NCBI GenBank assembly: GCA_014874255.1
Contig: JACWAN010000106.1
Coordinates: forward strand, 1 to 32,342
DNA from: Candidatus Woesearchaeota archaeon
GTDB taxonomy: Archaea > Nanobdellota > Nanobdellia > Woesearchaeales > UBA525
Direction: 5' to 3'
Length of the DNA: 32,342 nt
Below, one piece after another: positions 13,401 through 19,905 of this stretch (its first letter is position 1; each line of letters starts with the position of its first letter). The notes under the pieces are model-generated. The model did not search any database. It worked only from the letters and a program-made list of their open reading frames with translations, and was not told the origin of the DNA. Made by a program: the position numbers and the translations under genes.

Positions 13401-14411
13401 ATGAAGCTCACGAAGGAGAAAGGGAAGCACGCGCAGTACGACGGCCTGCGGAACATCGCCAGCCTCGACCACCTGCCCGCGATCAGGGGATACGACTACG
13501 AAGCCAACAGGAAGGACGGGTTCGACCTGGACGCGTTCGTCAAGGCGCTCGCCACCACGGGATTCCAGGCCGCGAACCTCTCGAAAGCGATCGACATCGT
13601 CAACATCATGCGACGGGAAAAAGCGACGGTCTTCCTCGGCTGCACCAGCAACATGGTGAGCAGCGGCAACCGCGAAGCGATCGCCTTCCTCGCGAAGCAC
13701 AAGCTCGTCAGCTGCATCGTCACCACTGCGGGCGGCATCGAGGAGGACGTCATCAAGTGCCTGAAACCGTTCGTCGTCGGCAGCTTCGAGGCGCCGGGCG
13801 AGCAGCTCTTCGAGAACGGGATCAACCGGACGGGGAACATCTTCGTGCCGAACGACCGGTATGCGTACTTCGACAAGTTCATGCAGCCCGTCCTGCAGAA
13901 GCTGCCGACGACCGTTGCGACGCACGCCCTGAACAAGGCGCTCGGCGAGGCGGTCGCCGAACTGCCGGAGCACGAGGACTCGTACCTGTACTGGGCGGCG
14001 AAGAACAGCATCCCAGTCCTCTGCCCCGCGCCGATGGACGGCTCCTTGGGGGACCTGATCCACTTCTTCCGGCAGCAGCACAAGGAGTTCGTGGTCGACG
14101 TGAGCCAGGACACCGACCTCATCGTGAAGCTGGCGCTCAACGCCGAGAAAGCGGGAGCGATCATCCTGGGCGCGGGCGTGGCGAAGCATTACATCCTGAA
14201 CGCGTGCATCTTCCGCGAAGGCTTGGACTACGCGGTCTACATCAATACAGCCGAGGAGTACGACGGCTCGGATTCAGGAGCGCGGATAGATGAAGCGGTC
14301 ACCTGGGGCAAGATCAAACCGAGAACGCCCGCCGTGAAGGTCCACTGCGACGCCACGATCGCCTTCCCCCTGCTGATGGCGGCGACGTTCGCGAAGCCAC
14401 TGGACAGCTAG
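13401..14411 (+). CDS. dys: deoxyhypusine synthase
   Basis: A 336-residue NAD-dependent enzyme that transfers the aminobutyl group of spermidine to a lysine of translation factor aIF5A. This essential step in archaea and eukaryotes is a strong argument against a bacterial origin. The catalytic Lys262 is present in the family motif GAGVAKHYILNA. FLGCTSNMVSSG, TTAGGIEEDVIK, EDSYLYWAAKNSIPVLCPA and NTAEEYDGSDSGA are further conserved NAD/spermidine-site segments. Length matches the family. The transcript is leaderless from the TATA box at 13367-13376. The gene is monocistronic by its neighbours' promoters. Confidence 0.97.
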   Translation: MKLTKEKGKHAQYDGLRNIASLDHLPAIRGYDYEANRKDGFDLDAFVKALATTGFQAANLSKAIDIVNIMRREKATVFLGCTSNMVSSGNREAIAFLAKHKLVSCIVTTAGGIEEDVIKCLKPFVVGSFEAPGEQLFENGINRTGNIFVPNDRYAYFDKFMQPVLQKLPTTVATHALNKALGEAVAELPEHEDSYLYWAAKNSIPVLCPAPMDGSLGDLIHFFRQQHKEFVVDVSQDTDLIVKLALNAEKAGAIILGAGVAKHYILNACIFREGLDYAVYINTAEEYDGSDSGARIDEAVTWGKIKPRTPAVKVHCDATIAFPLLMAATFAKPLDS

Positions 14412-14418
14412 GCACAGC

Positions 14419-14428
14419 AGTTATAAAC
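14419..14428 (+). promoter_or_regulatory. TATA box of the YprB-like exonuclease gene
   Basis: agttataaac, centred about 27 bp before the ATG at 14451, immediately after the deoxyhypusine synthase stop. Confidence 0.65.
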
Positions 14429-14450
14429 CGCTTTTTTCCGTTCTTCCCGG

Positions 14451-15221
14451 ATGGTTGACGACCGTCTCAGTTGCTCGTTCATCTTCCTCGACCGGGTGAG
14501 CCGGGCGACGGAACGGAAGCTCTGGGAGAACGGCGTGAGCGATTGGAACTCGTTCCGCGAACGGGAACGGATACGGGGGATCGGGACGTCCCGAAAAACG
14601 TTCTATGAGCTCAAGATCAAGGAGTTCGAAGGACTGCTCGAAGAGAAGGACCATCATGCCCTCGCAGCTCTCCTCCCGAAGAACGAGCACTGGCGGCTCT
14701 ACCACCTCTTCAGCGACGACTGTCTCTACGTCGACATCGAGACTGCCGAACGGTACGGCGACATCACCGTGCTCGGCGCGTGGGACGGGAAACAATACTA
14801 CTGCTTCGTCAAAGGCGTCAACCTGAACAAAGAACCGATAAAAGAGCTGTTTTCCCGTCACAAGGTCTTCGTCACGTTCAACGGGAGCAGCTTCGACCTG
14901 CCGATCATCGAGCGGTACTTCGGCGGCGTCCTCCCTGAAAACCATATCCACGTCGACCTGCGCCACGTCTGCGGCCGGCTCGGCCTGGCGGGCGGCCTCA
15001 AGACGATCGAACGCATCTTCGACATACGCCGCGAGGAGGGGATCGAGGGGTTCAGCGGCGCGGACGCGGCATTATTGTGGTATGAATACCGCGTCACCGG
15101 GGAGAAGGAGCTGCTCGACCTCCTCATCGAATACAACGAGGCCGATTGCCGGAACCTCGAGCCGCTCGCGCGACGGACGACCGCGCTGTTGTGGGAGAAA
15201 CTGAGGAACGGCATTCAGTAA
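14451..15221 (+). CDS. YprB-like RNase H-fold (DEDD) exonuclease
   Basis: A 256-residue protein. An N-terminal helical part (about 1-85) includes RIRGIGTSRKTFYELKIKEF, which recalls a helix-hairpin-helix DNA contact. It is followed by an RNase H-like 3'-5' exonuclease domain of the RNase_H_2/YprB family. The catalytic acidic residues are visible as Asp95 and Glu97 (LYVDIETAE), Asp149 (TFNGSSFDLP) and Asp232 (YNEADCRNL). The expected activity is metal-dependent exonucleolytic cleavage of DNA or RNA; the natural substrate is unknown. The gene stops 7 bp inside the convergent SRPBCC pseudogene. Confidence 0.88.
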   Translation: MVDDRLSCSFIFLDRVSRATERKLWENGVSDWNSFRERERIRGIGTSRKTFYELKIKEFEGLLEEKDHHALAALLPKNEHWRLYHLFSDDCLYVDIETAERYGDITVLGAWDGKQYYCFVKGVNLNKEPIKELFSRHKVFVTFNGSSFDLPIIERYFGGVLPENHIHVDLRHVCGRLGLAGGLKTIERIFDIRREEGIEGFSGADAALLWYEYRVTGEKELLDLLIEYNEADCRNLEPLARRTTALLWEKLRNGIQ

Positions 15222-15615
15222 GGCCTATCGTGCACCGTCTCCATGAGCTCTTTCAGTCCTTGGAGGATTTCCTGCGTGAAAGGGCTCTCTATCTCCCCTT
15301 CACTGACCCATTCAAGATACTGCATCTCGGTCTCTGTCTCGCTTAGCTTTTTGTAGGTGTACCTCACGAAATAATTGTTGTCTGAGGCTCTGAGTGCGAA
15401 GACCGCGTCTTTTTCGAATTCTATAACGGTATACTGCGTCCAAGCGAGAGCGCGTCCACGATTCTTATAGATGGTGCCGATTGCAGGAGGATACTTATTC
15501 GATGACTCTTCCATGATCTGAGGGACCATGGCTGCGTCTTCTTCGGATCGGTCGTGAAGTCAAACACGTCAGAAACAGGCTTATTTATCGCAATCACTAT
15601 CTTATTCCTGTTCAT
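15215..15615 (-). pseudogene. SRPBCC (START-like) family gene with a frameshift
   Basis: Two minus-strand frames join into one SRPBCC-type protein. The first begins MNRNKIVIAINKPVSDVFDFTTDPKKTQ (ATG at 15615) and the second continues VPQIMEESSNKYPPAIGTIYKNRGRALAW to RPY at 15215. The break lies at about 15529-15533, where ccatggtccc lacks one G relative to the reading PW-VPQIM expected from the family pattern. The family binds hydrophobic ligands or acts in polyketide or lipid chemistry; the exact role is unknown. The start is supported by a TATA box (cgttttaaatc on minus, 15638-15648). It may be a real recent pseudogene or a sequencing or assembly error; the rest of the frame is well preserved. 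Confidence 0.75.
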
Positions 15616-15750
15616 GATGTTCAAAGCGGAAATGGCGATTTAAAACGTTTCTCTTGCCGTACGGCCGCTCTCGTCGTTCGACCGGGACCGTCACTCTCCG
15701 TGAACACGATAAAGGAAAGAAATATAAACCACCGTCGACAAACCGCGTCC

Positions 15751-15999
15751 ATGTACCTCTGGCTGATTCTCGTCGGCATCGTGATTCTCTTCCTCGTCCT
15801 CGGGCTGCTCTGGTGGGGGATCAAGACGGGGCTGATCCTCGCGGTCAACTCGATCATCGGGTTCTTCGCTCTCTACGCGATTCAGCTCGTCGTCCCCTCG
15901 CTCGTCATCGACGCTTGGAGCGTCCTCATCACCGCAGCCTTCGGCATCTTCGGCTTCGCCGCGGTGCTGATCCTCCACTTCTTCCATCTCGCGTTCTAG
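15751..15999 (+). CDS. BofA-like small membrane protein
   Basis: An 82-residue membrane protein with three hydrophobic segments (about residues 2-22, 27-50, 55-80). The pattern LAVNSIIGFFALYAIQ, then a Gly-rich last helix (AAFGIFGFAAVLILHFF), matches the SigmaK-processing regulatory BofA family, which in archaea is a widespread small membrane protein of unknown function. The ATG at 15751 is chosen because the TATA box aaatataaac (15720-15729) lies 26 bp upstream. No protease partner is adjacent. Confidence 0.75.
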   Translation: MYLWLILVGIVILFLVLGLLWWGIKTGLILAVNSIIGFFALYAIQLVVPSLVIDAWSVLITAAFGIFGFAAVLILHFFHLAF

Positions 16000-16110
16000 G
16001 ACGCTGTGCGTCTCAAGCGTTCTTCGTCGGAAAGACCATAAGAATATGTTTCTCCCCTTCTCAATAGAAACATTTTTATTGCGTTGTCGCTCCGCCGACC
16101 ACCACGAGTG

Positions 16111-16641
16111 ATGATGTTCGCGAAAAAAATCGAACAGATACTCCAAGAACGGCAGTCAAAAGCCAGTCATCTGAGAGAGCGGATCGGGGAGTTAGAACGT
16201 CAAGCAAGCGAACTGCAACGCCAGAACCGACGACCACGGAGCGTTCTCACCAACATCGATAACCTAAGGAAGATAGGAGGCGAGCAGCTACGGATTGCAT
16301 CGAACAATGAGCGACTGCTCCGGACATATGAAGGGCTCCACGCGCCCGACGGATACAATATTCTCAGGCGGTTAGCCGCCTCAGGCGACCCGCTCTGCCG
16401 ACAAGTACAAGCATATATTTCAGCGCCGGGCTCGGATGATGCAGACCTGAACGACCGCTTCATATGGTCCATAATCAACCGCAGCATGACCCGAGAGACG
16501 TACATGGAAACATTGCAAGGAAAACGCCCGTTCGCCCACATCAACACCTACAACAGGGACTACATAGGCGGTAGAGATGAAGGCGATCCTATCTATCTCC
16601 CGAAGAAATTCCAGCTGACACTCGACCAGAACAAGGGATGA
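16111..16641 (+). CDS. hypothetical coiled-coil protein
   Basis: A 176-residue soluble protein. Residues 1-75 form a charged coiled coil (KIEQILQERQSKASHLRERIGELERQASELQRQ) and the rest a small polar domain with no motif I recognise (FIWSIINRSMTRETYMETLQGKRPF, then YIGGRDEGDPIYLPKKFQL). Codon use is less GC-biased than its neighbours, like the orphan at 3531-4067. A TATA box (catttttatt, 16071-16080) lies 36 bp upstream; the start is ATG 16111 or the next codon 16114. Confidence 0.65.
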   Translation: MMFAKKIEQILQERQSKASHLRERIGELERQASELQRQNRRPRSVLTNIDNLRKIGGEQLRIASNNERLLRTYEGLHAPDGYNILRRLAASGDPLCRQVQAYISAPGSDDADLNDRFIWSIINRSMTRETYMETLQGKRPFAHINTYNRDYIGGRDEGDPIYLPKKFQLTLDQNKG

Positions 16642-16658
16642 TATCGCCCCGCTGGAAC

Positions 16659-16668
16659 AGTTTAAAAC
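16659..16668 (+). promoter_or_regulatory. TATA box of the 44-residue membrane protein gene
   Basis: agtttaaaac centred about 29 bp before the ATG at 16693. Confidence 0.6.
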
Positions 16669-16692
16669 ACTGATTCCGGAAAAGCACGGGAG

Positions 16693-16827
16693 ATGAACCT
16701 CGCCACGCGGCCGCAGAGCGGGCACATCATCCTCTTCTACCTCCCCTTCACGGTCATCCTCGAAGCGGTCCTCAGAATCGCGTACGGCTTCCTCCGGCCG
16801 CTCTCGCTCCGGAAGAAACAACTTTAA
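16693..16827 (+). CDS. small membrane protein (44 aa)
   Basis: A 44-residue protein with one hydrophobic helix (IILFYLPFTVILEAVLRIAYGFL, about residues 12-34) and a basic C-terminus (RPLSLRKKQL). It has a proper TATA box 29 bp upstream and codon use like its neighbours. Its TAA stop (16825-16827) lies inside the TATA box of the following CBS gene, and this tight packing supports it as a genuine gene. The function is unknown. Confidence 0.6.
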   Translation: MNLATRPQSGHIILFYLPFTVILEAVLRIAYGFLRPLSLRKKQL

Positions 16828-16830
16828 AAA
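16821..16830 (+). promoter_or_regulatory. TATA box of the CBS gene overlapping a stop codon
   Basis: actttaaaaa, about 41 bp before the ATG at 16867, with the GGGAGGTGG ribosome-binding site between. The stop codon of the small membrane protein gene is contained in the box. Confidence 0.65.
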
Positions 16831-16866
16831 CATCGTCTCCCATTCTGGCTCAGGGAGGTGGTTGCT

Positions 16867-17418
16867 ATGCGCACAGGATACAAGGTAATCGACGCCATGA
16901 CGACGCGGCCGATCACCGCGGCGGCGGACGACACGCTCTACGCCATCGCGCAGCTGATGAAGGAGAAGAAGGTCGGCAGCGTCCTCCTCAAGGACGGCGA
17001 GAGACTGGCGGGCATCGTGACCGAGTTCGACCTTGTGCGCAAGGCGATGGCGGAGGCGATGGACGTCCGGGAGACGCCGGTCAACCGGATCATGACCGCC
17101 GCGGACGAGATGGCCGTCGTCGACCCAGGCATGGACGTCTTCGACGCGCTCAACGTGATGCGGGAGCGCGACGTCCGCCACCTGCCCGTGCTGGACGCGG
17201 GAAAGCTCGCAGGCTTCATCACCGTCAAGGACATCCTCCGCATCGAACCGGAACTGTTCGACATCATCGTGGACAAGTACGAGATCCGCGAGGCGCACCG
17301 GAAACCGATCGCAGCGTTCAAGCAGGGCGAATGCAACCTCTGCGGCAACTTCTCGAACCGCCTGTCGACGGTGCGCGGCCTCCTCGTCTGTCCGCCCTGC
17401 GTCCGGGACGCGGAGTAA
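16867..17418 (+). CDS. CBS-domain pair protein with C-terminal zinc ribbon
   Basis: A 183-residue cytoplasmic protein. Two CBS domains (about residues 8-65: VIDAMTTRPITAAADDTLY to GIVTEFDLVRKAM; and 74-133: VNRIMTAADEMAVVDPGMD to GFITVKDILRIEP) form one Bateman module for binding adenosine nucleotides. The C-terminal 30 residues carry two CxxC pairs (CNLCGNF and VCPPCVRD), a zinc ribbon. Archaeal CBS-zinc ribbon proteins are sensors or regulators of unknown target. The start at 16867 follows the GGGAGGTGG ribosome-binding site; an upstream in-frame GTG (16858) is part of that site. Confidence 0.92.
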   Translation: MRTGYKVIDAMTTRPITAAADDTLYAIAQLMKEKKVGSVLLKDGERLAGIVTEFDLVRKAMAEAMDVRETPVNRIMTAADEMAVVDPGMDVFDALNVMRERDVRHLPVLDAGKLAGFITVKDILRIEPELFDIIVDKYEIREAHRKPIAAFKQGECNLCGNFSNRLSTVRGLLVCPPCVRDAE

Positions 17419-17438
17419 GCGACACATTTCAGACCTTC

Positions 17439-17561
17439 TGGTGTGCTGCGGAGACTCTATTCTCCCTCCGGTCCGAGGCCTGGTCAGGCGCTCACGATAA
17501 TGGCCTCGCAAAAACGCTCGTCCATGTTCGCGCCCGTCAAACATCCCAAGGCAGCACACCA
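17439..17561 (-). repeat. structured intergenic element, copy C
   Basis: A 123-bp copy in the opposite orientation to A and B. The closing arms TGGTGTGCTGC (17439-17449) and GCAGCACACCA (17551-17561) pair perfectly over 11 bp. On the minus strand, CTTGG follows the arm. The nested stem is GGCGC/GCGCC (17487-17491 with 17530-17534), changed on both sides relative to copy B, enclosing ATGG/CCAT. The conserved CTCGGACCGGAGGGAG and the hairpin GGAGA-ATAGAG-TCTCC lie next to the arm. It sits between the convergent CBS and AMMECR1 genes. Confidence 0.8.
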
Positions 17562-17588
17562 AGAAGAGAACATGCTGTCAAAGAACGT

Positions 17589-18149
17589 TTATTTCTCGGA
17601 GAAGATCTCCGCCTGGAACGCTTCGATCGCGACGCCCTTCTCCTTCCACGCCTTCCGTTCGAGGCCGGCTTTCAGGCAGAGGTGCTCGAGGTATGTCTCG
17701 ACGCTCCATCCGTACTCGACCGGGACCTGCGGCAACAACAATCCTGAGTAGAACCCTTTCCGGATGATGAGACCGTCGCGGCCGACCCTGACCTTCTCCA
17801 AATACTCGTCCGGCTTCTTCACCTTGAGCGGCTCGGGAAGGCTGAGGACGCTCACCTCGATCCTGATCCCGCCGAGCTCTTCCGGGTCGAGCGACGGGAA
17901 GCGCGGGTCGTCGAACGCGGCCGCGCGGGCGGCGTGGACCACGCCCTCGTACAACGGGAGTTCGCCCTTGACGAAGCCGATGCAGCCGCGTAACTCACCC
18001 TCTTTCGTGAGGGTGACGAAGACGCCGAGCCGCTCCGCGAGCAGCTTATCCGCCTTGTACTGCGAGAGGTCAAGCTCGCGCTTCGTGAATGCGGTTTCGA
18101 TGGCCTGACGCGCCAGCCTGAGCAGGAGCGTGCCGACTCGCTCGTCCAT
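17589..18149 (-). CDS. AMMECR1-domain protein
   Basis: A 186-residue single-domain AMMECR1 protein, near-universal in archaea. The family's invariant segment LRGCIG is at about residues 53-58, and FDDPRFPSL, IEVSVLSLPEPL and GLIIRKGFYSGLLLPQVPVE are further conserved blocks. The function is not established; a role in translation or radical chemistry has been suggested for relatives. A TATA box (ttttttaatc on minus, 18170-18179) lies about 26 bp before the ATG. The gene is bracketed by copies C and D of the structured element. Confidence 0.93.
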   Translation of the reverse strand: MDERVGTLLLRLARQAIETAFTKRELDLSQYKADKLLAERLGVFVTLTKEGELRGCIGFVKGELPLYEGVVHAARAAAFDDPRFPSLDPEELGGIRIEVSVLSLPEPLKVKKPDEYLEKVRVGRDGLIIRKGFYSGLLLPQVPVEYGWSVETYLEHLCLKAGLERKAWKEKGVAIEAFQAEIFSEK

Positions 18150-18169
18150 AGGATCTCTAAGACGCCGGG

Positions 18170-18179
18170 ATTAAAAAAG
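18170..18179 (-). promoter_or_regulatory. TATA box of the AMMECR1 gene
   Basis: cttttttaat on minus, about 26 bp before the ATG at 18149; leaderless. Confidence 0.6.
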
Positions 18180-18242
18180 GTTCTGTCAAAGGACGGTCAA
18201 CTGTTGATGAAAATGACAGGAAACGGGAAAAAAGGCGTTTCC

Positions 18243-18362
18243 GGGAATGCCGCGGAGATATTGCTCTCCCTCCGGTCCGGGCAGATTGTCCGCAACGCGC
18301 GTAGCGGATTGGCACTGCGGTGCCAAGCGCGTCGCGGGGCCTTGTTCCAAGGCGGCATTCCC
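18243..18362 (-). repeat. structured intergenic element, copy D
   Basis: A 120-bp copy in the same orientation as C. The closing arms GGGAATGCCGC (18243-18253) and GCGGCATTCCC (18352-18362) pair perfectly over 11 bp. On minus, CTTGG follows the arm. The central stem is replaced by a different long hairpin: a 9-bp stem with one G-T pair and TTGGCAC-cgca-GTGCCAA at the tip. The block gGACAATCTGCCCGGACCGGAGGGAG is identical over more than 20 nt to copy A, followed by the hairpin GGAGA-GCAATA-TCTCC. It lies upstream of AMMECR1 and downstream of rpoL. Confidence 0.8.
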
Positions 18363-18373
18363 ATAAACGAGAA

Positions 18374-18445
18374 CGGACGTAGTAAGGATGGACGTGAAGA
18401 ACGAAGAGCAAGAAGAGAAGAACGGAGAGAACGAAGAACGTTGTG
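18374..18445 (-). terminator. pyrimidine-rich tract downstream of rpoL
   Basis: On the minus strand a 70-nt C/T-rich run with many TTCT blocks follows the rpoL stop. Archaeal termination favours T-rich downstream tracts, so this may be the terminator region. No hairpin is needed or evident. Confidence 0.35.
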
Positions 18446-18456
18446 GACGGCAGGCC

Positions 18457-18726
18457 TCAGACCTTGGCGAGCACGGTCGCGAAGGACTTGAATTGCTTCT
18501 GCACGCGGCCGATTGCCTCGACGAGCGCCTCGGTCGCGTCCTTGCCCTTCGTCTCGAGGATGAACTTGGGCACCGCGACCAGGGGGTGGTTGATCGTGTA
18601 CGTCGCCACCTTGACGTCCGCATCGTTCCAGAGCTCGGTCTTGAGCGCGTTGCAGAGCGTGTGGTCCGCGCCCGGCAACTCGAAGATGAGCCGGTATTTC
18701 TTCTTCTCGAGAACGTTCAGTTCCAT
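18457..18726 (-). CDS. rpoL: DNA-directed RNA polymerase subunit L (Rpo11)
   Basis: An 89-residue subunit of archaeal RNA polymerase, homologous to eukaryotic Rpb11 and to the bacterial alpha N-terminal domain; it pairs with Rpo3 in assembly. The diagnostic motif is LIFELPGADHTLCNALKTELW (about residues 13-33), followed by VKVATYTINHPLVAVPKF and a C-terminal amphipathic helix (ATEALVEAIGRVQKQFKSF). It is full length and is the clearest archaeal marker of the window. A TATA box (gatttataaag on minus, 18749-18758) 27 bp upstream makes the transcript leaderless. Confidence 0.97.
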   Translation of the reverse strand: MELNVLEKKKYRLIFELPGADHTLCNALKTELWNDADVKVATYTINHPLVAVPKFILETKGKDATEALVEAIGRVQKQFKSFATVLAKV

Positions 18727-18748
18727 GCGTCGCGTGAACCGGGAACGC

Positions 18749-18758
18749 TTTATAAATC
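18749..18758 (-). promoter_or_regulatory. TATA box of rpoL overlapping the upstream stop codon
   Basis: gatttataaag on minus. It includes the stop codon (18750-18752) of the gene upstream on the same strand. Confidence 0.7.
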
Positions 18759-19289
18759 TTTTTGTCGAGTCAGGAGGCGTGGAACGGCGTACCGGGCCTT
18801 CCAGCGAGCGGCAAGATCCTCGGTGCAGGGGAGGGATATCAGGTTGGCATCGTCGAACGGCCTGTCATGCTCCGAATAGGTGAGGAGACCGTTCTTCCAG
18901 AGGGAGAGGTCGTGATAGTGCTGCCCGTCGGACGTGTGAACGAGCATGACCGGGATGTCCGCCCGTTCGAGGACGGCGTAGGTCTCCGCGAGCAGCCGCT
19001 CAGAGCGTCCGGGCCAGCCGCCGACGACCGCGGCGACCGCCTGGTGGGCGCGTCCCCTGTCCTGTTCCGTGAGCCATGCCGCATAGCGCTCCATCAGTTC
19101 CGGCCGGTTGAGGTAAGCGTTCGTGAGATGGGCGAGCGTCAGGCGGTTGAACGCTTCCAGCGAGAGGTCTTTGGCGAAGGTGGCGACCGCGACGCAGGAC
19201 TCGAGACCGAGCGTGCGCAGGCCGACGTTGTCGCCGAATCGGTCGTCGTCGAAGTGACCCTGATCCACCACGAGCCATCGTTCTTCCAT
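18750..19289 (-). CDS. CheD/YfiH-fold-like protein of uncertain function
   Basis: A 179-residue soluble protein. The order of elements resembles CheD-type glutamine deamidases: GLESCVAVATF with Cys32, a His about 20 residues later (LTLAHLTNAYL, His53), AVAAVVGGWPGRSERLLAETYAVLERADIPV, then a His-containing beta stretch. In CheD a Cys-His-Thr triad acts after a G-S-C motif and I-x-GGA precedes the second half. Similarity here is at pattern level only and no chemotaxis gene is nearby, so an unrelated activity is possible. A TATA box (atttttaaat on minus, 19310-19319) lies 26 bp upstream. The stop codon overlaps the rpoL TATA box. Confidence 0.6.
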   Translation of the reverse strand: MEERWLVVDQGHFDDDRFGDNVGLRTLGLESCVAVATFAKDLSLEAFNRLTLAHLTNAYLNRPELMERYAAWLTEQDRGRAHQAVAAVVGGWPGRSERLLAETYAVLERADIPVMLVHTSDGQHYHDLSLWKNGLLTYSEHDRPFDDANLISLPCTEDLAARWKARYAVPRLLTRQKDL

Positions 19290-19381
19290 ACATCCCTATG
19301 AAGAAGACCGATTTAAAAATATTTCGTAAATCACCACTAAATAATGATAAACTATTTATGCTGTGCTGCATCCTTCAGGGC

Positions 19382-19756
19382 ATGAACGGCGCACAGAAAG
19401 AGACTCTCTGCAAAGTCACCGCGCACGGCGTCCTGCTGCCGGACGGAACGCTCGAAGGACGGGTGGATGCGGCGCTCTGCTGCGACGACCTCGCAGCATT
19501 CCCGCGACAGCTCTTCCTCCATATCGAGCTCTACGCGAGAGGGAAGATGCCGAAAGGGATGGCGTACGGGAACGCGATCGGCGTCCCGACGGAGGAAGGC
19601 ATCCTGCTCAGCCTGCCGGAACGGCAGCTCGTCCGTGCGCGTATCGACGGAGCAGCGCTCCTCGTCAGTCTCCAGGACCACTATGAGCTCTGGCAGCCGG
19701 CTCGCTACGACCTCTACCTCCAGGCAGTCGCCGTCGACAACGCCCACTCATGCTAG
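19382..19756 (+). CDS. hypothetical protein
   Basis: A 124-residue soluble protein not recognised. It appears mostly beta, with TLCKVTAHGVLLPDGTLEGRVDAALCC at the start and QLVRARIDGAALLVSLQDHYELWQPARYDLYLQ near the end; it has four cysteines, two adjacent. There is no signal peptide or membrane segment. The start at 19382 is set by a TATA box aactatttat (19350-19359) 27 bp upstream; the longer frame from 19298 would run through that promoter. It is divergent from the CheD-like gene. Confidence 0.65.
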   Translation: MNGAQKETLCKVTAHGVLLPDGTLEGRVDAALCCDDLAAFPRQLFLHIELYARGKMPKGMAYGNAIGVPTEEGILLSLPERQLVRARIDGAALLVSLQDHYELWQPARYDLYLQAVAVDNAHSC

Positions 19757-19805
19757 ATATCCCGGAATCACAGACGCCACTCATCGTCCAAGGTACGGAA
19801 ACCGG

Positions 19806-19829
19806 ACGAACATCCCAACGAACATCCCA
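19806..19829 (+). repeat. 12-bp tandem duplication
   Basis: Two exact adjacent copies of ACGAACATCCCA in the 149-bp gap between the hypothetical gene and the secreted repeat protein. No function is evident. Confidence 0.8.
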
Positions 19830-19875
19830 TAGGCTCATATGAATCTGACGGTTTCCAGTTGGTTTCCCGGAATTT

Positions 19876-19885
19876 CTTTTATATT
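19876..19885 (+). promoter_or_regulatory. TATA box of the secreted repeat protein gene
   Basis: cttttatatt about 25 bp before the ATG at 19906; leaderless. Confidence 0.65.
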
Positions 19886-19905
19886 CCGACATCTTATCCG
19901 GGGGC

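Noticed and set aside
4873-18362. Elements A-D as integron attC sites
   Set aside because: attC sites have conserved outer core motifs (GTTRRRY type) and a variable centre; here the outer arms vary and the centre is conserved, and no integrase is present.
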